From an uncultured bacterium (GTDB lineage Bacteria > Actinomycetota > Coriobacteriia > Coriobacteriales > Coriobacteriaceae), in contig CAJMPF010000027.1 of the NCBI GenBank assembly GCA_905215195.1, positions 1 to 11,775 on the forward strand: a stretch of DNA of 11,775 nt. Direction: 5' to 3'. The first letter of the stretch is position 1. Every line of letters starts with the position of its first letter. Below the pieces are notes generated by a model. The model saw only the letters and a program-made list of their open reading frames with translations. It made no database searches and was not told the origin of the DNA. This document shows, in pieces, positions 1-5,584 of this stretch. Made by a program: the position numbers and the translations under genes.

Positions 1-807
1 CTCGCCCAACCAATCGGTGAGGCTATCGAGCTTGACGCCGCACTTGGCCGGGATGGTGAAGGCCAGGATGACGCCCGCAAGCGTAGCGTGCACGCCGCTC
101 TTGAACATGCAGAACCACAGCAGCAGGCCCAGCACCGAGTACGGGGCAAGGCGGTAATGCTGCGTCTTGTTGAGCCACACGAGCGCGCAGGTCACAAGCG
201 CGGCGGCGCCCAACCAAAACGGATTGGGGCTCTGACCGTAGAAGATGGCGATGGCGGCGATGGAGATGAGGTCGTCGGCGATGGCGAGCGTCGAGAAGAA
301 CACGCGCACGCCGTTGGGCACGCGATTGCCCAAAAGCGACAGCACGCCCAGCGCAAAGGCAATATCGGTTGCCATGGGAATGGCCCAGCCGTTGTGCGCG
401 CCGGCATGGTTAAAGATCAGATAGATGCAGGCGGGAACGACGACGCCGCCCACGGCCGCCAGCATGGGAAGCATAGCCTGGCGCGGGTTTTTGAGCTCGC
501 CGACCGTCATTTCATACTTGAGTTCAATGCCCACCAGCAAAAAGAAAATCGCCATGAGGAAGTCGTTGACGAATAGCTCAACGGTGAGACCGGCCGTAAG
601 GTTGCCCAGACCCACATACAGCGGGGTCTCCAAAAAGTGATGGATGGCCTCGTAGGCATCGGTATTGGCGCAAATGACGGCGGCGATGGCAGCGATCACC
701 ATGACGGCGGCGGAAATCGTGCCGTTCTCGGTAATGCGCTCCCAAATGTCGTGACGTTCAAAGCGTTTGCGCTCACGGACGTTGAACAGCTGCTCGGGTG
801 CTGCCAT
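1..807 (-). CDS. nhaA: Na+/H+ antiporter NhaA, C-terminus cut by window edge
   Basis: Inner-membrane antiporter exchanging Na+ (or Li+) for protons, for pH and sodium homeostasis. The visible 269 residues contain NhaA hallmarks: VNDFLMAIFFLLVGIELKYE (about residues 80-99), IPMATDIAFALG (143-154) and LAIADDLISIAAIAIFYGQ (174-192). Asp178-Asp179 correspond to the ion-binding pair D163/D164 of E. coli NhaA, and Thr147-Asp148 to T132/D133, a constant offset of 15. The segment holding the K300 equivalent lies outside the window; E. coli NhaA has 388 residues. The ATG at 805-807 is supported by AAAGGAG six bases upstream. The gene follows the pyrophosphatase on the same strand but is separated from it by a terminator, so it is probably its own unit. 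Its leader contains a second terminator-like hairpin (separate entry), suggesting premature-termination control. Confidence 0.95.
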   Translation of the reverse strand, partial: MAAPEQLFNVRERKRFERHDIWERITENGTISAAVMVIAAIAAVICANTDAYEAIHHFLETPLYVGLGNLTAGLTVELFVNDFLMAIFFLLVGIELKYEMTVGELKNPRQAMLPMLAAVGGVVVPACIYLIFNHAGAHNGWAIPMATDIAFALGVLSLLGNRVPNGVRVFFSTLAIADDLISIAAIAIFYGQSPNPFWLGAAALVTCALVWLNKTQHYRLAPYSVLGLLLWFCMFKSGVHATLAGVILAFTIPAKCGVKLDSLTDWLGE

Positions 808-1010
808 GGGCGGCTCCTTTCACGGGAAAGCTCCCGTCTTAAAAAAGCACGGCCCGCCCAAGTGGCGGCGCCGCGCTCTAACGTATTACGCTTGCATCTA
901 GCCTACCCTGCACGACAAGCGCGCAAGCGTGGCCGAAAAGCGGAACCACAGGTTGAACATTATTTGCTCAACGGCACGGGCACGCCTATCCAAGAGACGA
1001 CGCGGCGCCG
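808..1010 (-). promoter_or_regulatory. nhaA leader with inverted repeats, candidate regulatory RNA
   Basis: About 200 non-coding bases lie between the ppaC terminator and nhaA. Read on the minus strand they contain, in order: CGGCGCCGCG (1001-1010); an 8-bp perfect inverted repeat, ACGCTTGC (923-930) with GCAAGCGT (888-895), loop 27 nt; a strong terminator (841-876); a 6-bp hairpin ACGGGA/TCCCGT (822-837); then the nhaA Shine-Dalgarno site. I could not identify a convincing promoter. TAATGT at 957-962 is a possible -10 but has no good -35. The layout (structured leader, terminator, gene) resembles an attenuator or riboswitch. nhaA genes in other bacteria are known to carry the Li+-responsive nhaA-I and nhaA-II riboswitch classes, but I cannot match this leader to either by eye. 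Confidence 0.45.
841..876 (-). terminator. Intrinsic terminator inside the nhaA leader
   Basis: On the minus strand GCGCGGCGCCGCC (864-876) pairs with GGCGGGCCGTGC (847-858) across a 5-nt loop. This gives about 12 base pairs with one G-U pair and one bulged G, followed directly by six T (841-846). It ends only 33 bp before the nhaA ATG. That leaves no room for a promoter plus ribosome-binding site downstream, so transcripts encoding nhaA should pass through it. The alternative is a second terminator for ppaC, but ppaC already has its own at 1016-1055. Confidence 0.75.
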
Positions 1011-1015
1011 TGCAC

Positions 1016-1055
1016 AAAAAACGACCGGAGCGCGGGGCGTCCGCGATCCGGTCGT
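1016..1055 (-). terminator. Intrinsic terminator of ppaC
   Basis: ACGACCGGA (1021-1029) pairs with TCCGGTCGT (1047-1055) over 9 bp. After a G/A mismatch, CGCGG (1031-1035) pairs with CCGCG (1041-1045) around a 5-nt loop. On the minus strand the stem is followed by a run of T (1016-1021). It begins 19 bp past the ppaC stop codon, a canonical position. Confidence 0.9.
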
Positions 1056-1074
1056 GGCGTTTGGTCAACTAAAC

Positions 1075-1998
1075 CTAGCAGGCGGCCATGATGGGGGCAG
1101 CAACCTGCTTCTTACGGGAGAGGACGCCCGGCATCCAGACGCCGTCGTGCTCGTCAGCAATGCCCAGGCCCTTCTGAGCAGCCTCGGTCTCGCCCTCGAG
1201 CAGGACCTGCGAGCCCTCCTCCATGATGTCGGTAATGCACAGGGCGATGCCGGCGGCACCCTTCTCGGCGGCGTAGGCGCGCATGGCCTCGCGAATCTCG
1301 TCGATCATGCCGAGTGCGCGAGTCTTGTCGACAGTCTCGTACTGGCCGATGAGCAGCTTCTTGCCGGCAGGCTCGAACATCTTGATGTCGTTGCCGACCA
1401 TCTCGGCTGCGGTGAAGGAGCCAGACGGACGGGTGAGGAAGACCTCCATGCCAAACTTGACCGGGTCGACGCCCACCTGCTCGCCGAGCTTGGCGGCGAC
1501 GGCGCGGTCGACATCGGTGGTGGTGGGGCTCTTGAGCATGAGCGTGTCGGTCATCATGGCCGAGAGCAGCAGCTTGGCCTGGACGTCGGAAAGCTCAACG
1601 CCGAGCACGCCGGCGAGCTTGGTGACGATGGTGCAGCTGGAGCCCCAGGGCAGGCAGATGTAGTGCAGCGGGCCGGCGGTCTCGAAGTCGCCGATGCGGT
1701 GATGATCGACAACGCCAAAGACCGTGGCGTCCTTAAGGCCGGCGACGGACTGGGCAGACTCGTTGTGGTCGGTGAGGACGACGAGCTGACCAGCCTCGAC
1801 GGACTCGATCACGCGGGGCTCGGCGATGCCGGCGTCGGCGAGCAGCTTGGCGGACTCGGCCGGAAGCTGACCAAGGGCGCAGGCCTCGTAGGTGTTGCCG
1901 GCATACTCAACATGGTTGAGCAGCTGGGACAGGACGACGGCGCTCATGATGGCGTCGTTATCGGGGTTCTGGTGACCAAAGACAAGAACGTTTGCCAT
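1075..1998 (-). CDS. ppaC: Family II manganese-dependent inorganic pyrophosphatase
   Basis: Cytoplasmic hydrolysis of pyrophosphate to two phosphates, pulling biosynthetic reactions forward. The 307-residue length is typical of the DHH-type family II enzyme. The metal-binding signature is complete: His9, Asp13 and Asp15 in GHQNPDND, Asp77 in VLTDHNE, Asp98-His99-His100 in VVDHH, and Asp151 in MMTDT. The C-terminal substrate-binding motif SRKKQ is at 294-298, after a DHHA2 domain spanning roughly 190-305. No CBS or DRTGG regulatory insert is present, so this is the short, unregulated form. The ATG at 1996-1998 has TGGAGGA six bases upstream. The gene stands alone: 121 bp separate it from the ROK kinase upstream, and a strong terminator follows it. 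TACCAT about 40 bp upstream is a possible -10 without an obvious -35. Confidence 0.97.
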   Translation of the reverse strand: MANVLVFGHQNPDNDAIMSAVVLSQLLNHVEYAGNTYEACALGQLPAESAKLLADAGIAEPRVIESVEAGQLVVLTDHNESAQSVAGLKDATVFGVVDHHRIGDFETAGPLHYICLPWGSSCTIVTKLAGVLGVELSDVQAKLLLSAMMTDTLMLKSPTTTDVDRAVAAKLGEQVGVDPVKFGMEVFLTRPSGSFTAAEMVGNDIKMFEPAGKKLLIGQYETVDKTRALGMIDEIREAMRAYAAEKGAAGIALCITDIMEEGSQVLLEGETEAAQKGLGIADEHDGVWMPGVLSRKKQVAAPIMAAC

Positions 1999-2050
1999 GG
2001 ATATCCTCCACTTGATATGTGTACTTGGACGTAGCTATGGTAGCACGCCG

Positions 2051-2085
2051 ATGCCGAGCCTTCGCAGACGGAAGGGCCACGGCAT
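2051..2085 (-). other. Imperfect hairpin between ROK kinase and ppaC
   Basis: ATGCCG (2051-2056) pairs with CGGCAT (2080-2085), and inside it GCCTTC pairs with GAAGGGC with one bulged G; the loop is 7 nt. It lies 35 bp beyond the ROK kinase stop codon. On the minus strand no U-tract follows, so it is a poor intrinsic terminator for that gene. TTTT follows on the plus strand, where no gene reads toward it. It may still be a weak 3' end structure. Confidence 0.35.
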
Positions 2086-2119
2086 ATTTTGGGGCGCAGC
2101 CTTGGCCTCCTTGCACCAG

Positions 2120-3073
2120 CTATTTGCCGGCGGCGCGCAGGGCTACGTAGGCGGCACCGATAATGCCGGCGTCGTTTCCGAGCGAAGCGACCTTAATGGG
2201 CGTCTCGCGCGAGGCGGAAAGCGCGTACTGCTTAAAGTGCTCGCGAACCTTGTCGAGATAAACATCGGCCGAAGCGGACGCGCCGCCACCGATCAGGAAC
2301 ATCTCGGGGTCGACCACGTTGGCAATAAGCGCCAGTGCGCGGCCGAGATAGTCGGCCATGGTATCGGCCGCGGCCAGCGCGAGCTTGTCGCCCTCGCGAC
2401 AAGCCTGGAACACGTCCTTGGAATCGGAGGGGCCGGTCAGCTCGATGGGCTCGACGCCCGCCTTCTTGCACTCGGCAAGGTAGTTGCTCACCACGCCGGT
2501 GGCGCTGGAATACTGCTCCAGGTGGCCATGGCCGCCGCAGCCGCAGGTGCGCTCCTCGGCCGGGTTCAGGCACATGTGGCCAATCTCGCCGCCAGCACCC
2601 ACAACGCCCGATACCACGTCGCCGTTAACGATAACGCCGCCGCCCACGCCGGTACCGATGGTGACCATCACCACGTTCTGTACGCCCTTGGCAGAGCCGA
2701 GCCAGGCCTCGCCCATAGCAGCAGCGTTGGCGTCGTTCTCGTACTTAACGACCGCGTCGGGGCAGTGCTCCTGGATGGCGATCTTGAGCTCGGGCAGGTT
2801 GATGGCGATGTTCGCCTTGACCTTGGCATCGCCCGATGCCGGGATGGGGCACGGAACGGCCAGGCCAATGCCCGACACAAAGGCACGTGGAATCTGGGCC
2901 TTAGCGACCACCTGGTCGATAGCCTCGGTCACCGCGGCAAAGCCCGCAGCGTCGACGATGGGAGGCGTGGGCACGCTGGCCTTGGCAAGCAGGTTTCCGT
3001 CCTCGTCGAACAGGCCCTCCTTGACCGAGGTACCGCCGACGTCGATGCCGATGTAATACTGCTTAGGTTCCAT
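2120..3073 (-). CDS. ROK-family sugar kinase, probable glucokinase
   Basis: Cytoplasmic ATP-dependent phosphorylation of a free hexose, most likely glucose to glucose-6-phosphate. The 317 residues start with the ATP phosphate-binding motif IDVGGTSVKEG (Asp11, Gly13-Gly14-Thr15). The catalytic Asp114 is in YENDANAAAMGE, TIGTGVGGG is at 138-146, and Gly162-Glu163-Ile164-Gly165-His166 opens the zinc site, which continues as CGCGGHGHLEQ (177-187). The usual pattern is CxCGxxGCxE, so here the third cysteine is His184. IGGG at 261-264 is the second nucleotide-contact region. I chose the ATG at 3071-3073 because the protein then begins just before the phosphate motif and an AAAGGCGGG stretch precedes it; the frame stays open upstream to 3139 without a better site. 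It lies downstream of the PTS operon beyond a strong terminator, so it probably has its own promoter. It could phosphorylate glucose released by the GH1 enzyme. N-acetylhexosamine or fructose kinase activity cannot be excluded. Confidence 0.92.
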   Translation of the reverse strand: MEPKQYYIGIDVGGTSVKEGLFDEDGNLLAKASVPTPPIVDAAGFAAVTEAIDQVVAKAQIPRAFVSGIGLAVPCPIPASGDAKVKANIAINLPELKIAIQEHCPDAVVKYENDANAAAMGEAWLGSAKGVQNVVMVTIGTGVGGGVIVNGDVVSGVVGAGGEIGHMCLNPAEERTCGCGGHGHLEQYSSATGVVSNYLAECKKAGVEPIELTGPSDSKDVFQACREGDKLALAAADTMADYLGRALALIANVVDPEMFLIGGGASASADVYLDKVREHFKQYALSASRETPIKVASLGNDAGIIGAAYVALRAAGK

Positions 3074-3129
3074 GGGAGCCCGCCTTTCTCGTTTAAACAT
3101 TGCCTGTATGGTACCGCTCCCAAGGCAAA

Positions 3130-3166
3130 AACCTACCAAAAAGGGACAGGTTTGTTTTGGCAGTTT
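3130..3166 (-). repeat. Repeat-like hairpin upstream of the ROK kinase
   Basis: The plus-strand segment 3142-3166 (core GGGACAGGTTTGTTTTGGCA) matches the arm at 7022-7046 in 20 of 25 positions, in the same orientation. Here it pairs with an adjacent A-rich segment: on the minus strand AAAAACTGCCAAAA can pair with TTTTGGTAGGTTTTT with one bulge, around a 13-nt loop. It sits 57-93 bp upstream of the kinase start codon. No coding sequence is visible around it. I read it as a diverged copy of a dispersed REP-like element. Confidence 0.45.
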
Positions 3167-3214
3167 TTATCTGGGAAAACGCGAATGGCTGCTCAACAGG
3201 CCGCGCAAGACCAT

Positions 3215-3256
3215 CCCCAAAAATAAAGGCGCCGGGAGGCGGAGACTCCCGGCGCC
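3215..3256 (-). terminator. Terminator of the PTS operon
   Basis: A perfect 11-bp stem, GGCGCCGGGAG (3228-3238) with CTCCCGGCGCC (3246-3256), has a 7-nt loop and is followed on the minus strand by TTTATTTTT (3219-3227). It lies 59 bp past the IIA stop codon. Two smaller hairpins (3282-3295 and 3300-3313) lie between the stop codon and this terminator. It separates the operon from the ROK kinase. Confidence 0.93.
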
Positions 3257-3314
3257 CGTCAAAGGGACTATGTTGTCTGTTGGACCGCACGGTCCTTCGC
3301 GGCGATAACGCCGA

Positions 3315-3647
3315 CTAGGCCTTAAGTGCCTGCAGCTGCTTGTGGATTTCGATGAGCTCCGTCGCCATGACGCGCATGGTCTCGGTACCGGCCATCTGGT
3401 CTTCGGCATGCAGCAGAATCAACGGGGCCTCGCCGTTACGCTCGCCGTTGGCCTCCTTCTTCAGAAGCCCCATGTGAACATCGTGGCCACCGTTATAGGC
3501 CTCGTCGCCCTGCTTGATAAGCTCCTCGGCGGCGTCAAAATCGCCCTCCTTGGCCTTTTGCACGGCATTGATGTACATGCTCTTGGCGGTACCGACGTAG
3601 CTGATGATCTCAAAGCAGGTCATCTGCAGTTCGTTCATATCCTCCAT
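3315..3647 (-). CDS. celC: PTS lactose/cellobiose-family IIA component
   Basis: Soluble phosphocarrier that takes phosphate from HPr on a histidine and passes it to IIB. The protein is all-alpha and about 110 residues, normal for the family. The N-terminal helix reads ELQMTCFEIISYVGTAKS. The active site is LLHAEDQMAG, with His80 as the phosphorylated residue and Asp83 as the trimer metal ligand (numbering from the chosen start). The C-terminal helix MRVMATELIEIHKQLQAL is typical. Start choice is uncertain. The ATG at 3645-3647 has AGGTG at good spacing. A GTG at 3654-3656, directly after the IIB stop codon, and an ATG at 3636-3638 are alternatives. In all cases the gene abuts IIB, so translation is probably coupled. 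It is the last gene of the operon. The substrate assignment rests on the family and the neighbouring GH1 gene. Confidence 0.93.
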   Translation of the reverse strand: MEDMNELQMTCFEIISYVGTAKSMYINAVQKAKEGDFDAAEELIKQGDEAYNGGHDVHMGLLKKEANGERNGEAPLILLHAEDQMAGTETMRVMATELIEIHKQLQALKA

Positions 3648-3656
3648 GCGGAGCAC

Positions 3657-3959
3657 CTATCCCATCACGCTGACGCAGTGGTCGATAATGCCGGCAGCGT
3701 TCATGCGGCCGTAGTCGACCATGTTGATGACCTCGACCGGAAAACGACCGGCGGCCTCCTTCTCAAAATCGCCCTTGGTATAGCCGATCTGCGGACCAAG
3801 CAGCAACATGTCGCACTCGTCCAGGTGATCGTGGGCCTCGTTCATGGGACGAGCCTCGACCTCAATATCCAGACCACGGTTTGCAACCTCGGCCTGCATC
3901 TTCTGGACCAGCAGGCTCGTGGACATACCGGCATTGCAGCAGAGCATGATCTTCTTCAT
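3657..3959 (-). CDS. celA: PTS lactose/cellobiose-family IIB component
   Basis: Soluble phosphotransfer protein accepting phosphate from IIA on a cysteine and donating it to sugar bound in IIC. The 100 residues match the family length. The P-loop is LCCNAGMSTSLLV at the N-terminus. By comparison with LFCSAGMSTS of E. coli IIBcel, the phosphorylated residue is Cys8, the second of the two cysteines. LLLGPQIGY (53-61) and PVEVINMVDYG (74-84) are further conserved elements. The ATG at 3957-3959 is preceded by AAGGAGG, and a 7-bp GC hairpin (3976-3990) lies just upstream of that site. It follows the IIC gene after a 161-bp gap that contains a 14-bp stem-loop, and it ends next to the IIA gene. Confidence 0.94.
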   Translation of the reverse strand: MKKIMLCCNAGMSTSLLVQKMQAEVANRGLDIEVEARPMNEAHDHLDECDMLLLGPQIGYTKGDFEKEAAGRFPVEVINMVDYGRMNAAGIIDHCVSVMG

Positions 3960-4060
3960 GGTTTCCTCCTTATAACTGCGCGGCGCGCAGACGACAACTG
4001 GTTTTATTCCTTGCGGCTATTGTGCCCACCCCCCTGCATCTTTACACAAGGGAGAGAGCC

Positions 4061-4091
4061 GCGGGCACCGGTACCGCGTACCGGCGCCCGC
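4061..4091 (-). other. Strong intercistronic stem-loop between IIC and IIB
   Basis: On the minus strand GCGGGCGCCGGTAC pairs with GTACCGGTGCCCGC over 14 bp, with one G-U pair and a 3-nt loop. No U-tract follows on either strand, so it should not terminate efficiently. It sits 29 bp after the IIC stop codon and about 100 bp before the IIB start. Hairpins in this position are known in other operons to protect upstream mRNA or set processing, giving unequal expression of neighbouring genes. That role is an inference here. Confidence 0.7.
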
Positions 4092-4120
4092 AAAGGTGAA
4101 AGGGACGAACGTTAGGCGTT

Positions 4121-5464
4121 CTACTCGGCGAGAGCCTCCTGCTTGGCGATTGCCTTCTCGGAAATCTTCATAAAGGGCAGGTAGACGGCCATGCCAATGA
4201 CAATCTCGAGAGCCTGCCACACGCCGGCGCGCCAGTCAAAGCCCGTAGCGAGCAGGGCATTGATGACGGGAGGCATGGTCCAGGGCACCTGGGCGATGCA
4301 GGGGCTGATGATGCCTGCGCAGGTAAGGCCATAGGTGATGCCGATGAACAGATCGGGGAGGAGGACAAACGGAATCATGAGCGGCAGGTTGTACACGATG
4401 GGGTAACCGTAGATAACCGGCTCGTTGATGTTGAACAGACCAGGCAGGATAGCCATCTTGGAAACGGTCTCGGAAGCCTTGTTCTTGGAGAACAGGAGCG
4501 TGTCGAGCAGAAGCATGAGGGTGCAGCCCGAGCCGCCGATGAGGGCAAAGCTGTTAACGATCTGCATGTTCATGTAGTGATCGGGCTGGATGGTGCCACC
4601 GGCGGCGAAGGGAGCCATGTTGTCGACGATGAGCATGGTCAGGATCGGCTCGACGGTAGCGCCAGAGATGGTGGACTGGTGAATACCGACGCAGAACAGC
4701 AGGTTAGCAAGGGTGTAGATGAGGATAACAGCCCACGGACCGGCGTTCATGATGCTCTTGAGCGGGTTGGAGATGCACGTGGAGATGATGGCGCACAGAT
4801 CGGTGCCGGCGCACACGGCGAGCAGGGCTGCGGCAAGAGCGAAGATTGCGAGGTTGAGCAGCATCGGGATCATGACGTTGAAGGAGTTGGAGACCGCGGG
4901 GGGCACGCCCTCGCCCAGCTTAACCTTGAGCTTCTCGACGCCAGAAATCTTGATGAAGAGCGAAACGGAGAGCAGAGCGATGATAATGGCCGAGAACAGA
5001 CCGTTGGTGCCGGTGTTGGCAGTCGAAAGGGCACCCGTGACCTCGGCGGAGGTAATCTTGTCGGTGAGCAGCGGGCTCGTGGCGGCAAGCGAGGCGGTGA
5101 TCTGCTGCGGCATCATGATGACGAAGGCAGAGATGGCGACGACCACGCAAGCGAGCGGGTTATCGAAACGCTTGTTCTTGGCGAGACTGTAGCCAATCAA
5201 TCCGGCCAAGATAATGGCAGAGACGTTGAGGGTGCCCAGCGTAATTGCCGAGCCCCACGTCTGAAGGTTGGCAAGGCCCGCCGCGTCGAGCGGGAACAGA
5301 GGGAACACGACGTTGTTAATAAGAACCGCGATACCCGCAAGGATATATAGCGGCGTGATGGTCGCGAAGGCGTCACGCAAGGAACGCAGGTGAACCTGGT
5401 TTCCCACCTTCGCAGAGACCTCGGCAAACTTGTCGAGGAAGCTCTTTCCGTTGTCACTGGCCAT
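4121..5464 (-). CDS. celB: PTS lactose/cellobiose-family IIC permease
   Basis: Integral membrane permease that binds the disaccharide and moves it across the membrane while IIB phosphorylates it. The 447 residues form about ten hydrophobic segments, as in the ChbC/CelB family (for example 38-59, 78-93, 104-118, 155-172, 198-218, 243-262, 355-372). The sugar-site residues are present: His262 in FCVGIHQ and Glu348 in FNINEPVIYGYPI. They match His250 and Glu334 of the structurally known Bacillus cereus ChbC, with nearly the same spacing. The ATG at 5462-5464 is preceded by TAGGAG. It is the second gene of the operon, 120 bp after GH1, ahead of IIB and IIA. No IIA or IIB domain is fused, so transport needs the two downstream genes. 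Cellobiose or a related beta-glucoside is the likely substrate; lactose-type or chitobiose-type substrates cannot be ruled out from sequence alone. Confidence 0.95.
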   Translation of the reverse strand: MASDNGKSFLDKFAEVSAKVGNQVHLRSLRDAFATITPLYILAGIAVLINNVVFPLFPLDAAGLANLQTWGSAITLGTLNVSAIILAGLIGYSLAKNKRFDNPLACVVVAISAFVIMMPQQITASLAATSPLLTDKITSAEVTGALSTANTGTNGLFSAIIIALLSVSLFIKISGVEKLKVKLGEGVPPAVSNSFNVMIPMLLNLAIFALAAALLAVCAGTDLCAIISTCISNPLKSIMNAGPWAVILIYTLANLLFCVGIHQSTISGATVEPILTMLIVDNMAPFAAGGTIQPDHYMNMQIVNSFALIGGSGCTLMLLLDTLLFSKNKASETVSKMAILPGLFNINEPVIYGYPIVYNLPLMIPFVLLPDLFIGITYGLTCAGIISPCIAQVPWTMPPVINALLATGFDWRAGVWQALEIVIGMAVYLPFMKISEKAIAKQEALAE

Positions 5465-5546
5465 GATTGCTCCTAACTTTCAAATCCGGCCTTTTCCTAT
5501 GCGCACGGTGGTCTGTCGCCCTCTGCCACCAGATGTGCCATGTGTT

Positions 5547-5562
5547 GCGCGCGGCGGCGCGC
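5547..5562 (-). other. Short GC hairpin in the GH1-IIC spacer
   Basis: GCGCGC (5547-5552) and GCGCGC (5557-5562) flank GGCG and can form a 6-bp hairpin 22 bp after the GH1 stop codon. There is no U-tract. The rest of the 120-bp spacer shows no gene and no clear promoter, so IIC is probably cotranscribed with GH1. Confidence 0.35.
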
Positions 5563-5584
5563 GGTCTGGGCGTTCGCCCGGTCG

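Noticed and set aside
637..2034. Long plus-strand open frame of 465 codons opposite ppaC and the nhaA leader
   Set aside because: It is antisense to a gene with every family II pyrophosphatase motif, runs through two terminators, and has the Gly/His/Asp-rich composition of a GC-rich shadow frame.
2051..2090. Intrinsic terminator after the ROK kinase
   Set aside because: The hairpin is imperfect and the T-run lies on the wrong side for the minus-strand gene; kept only as a low-confidence structure.
3969..3997. TTGTCG - 17 bp - TATAAG on the minus strand as a promoter for PTS IIB
   Set aside because: TATAAG overlaps the Shine-Dalgarno region, so transcription would begin almost at the ATG and lose the ribosome-binding site; the match is coincidental.
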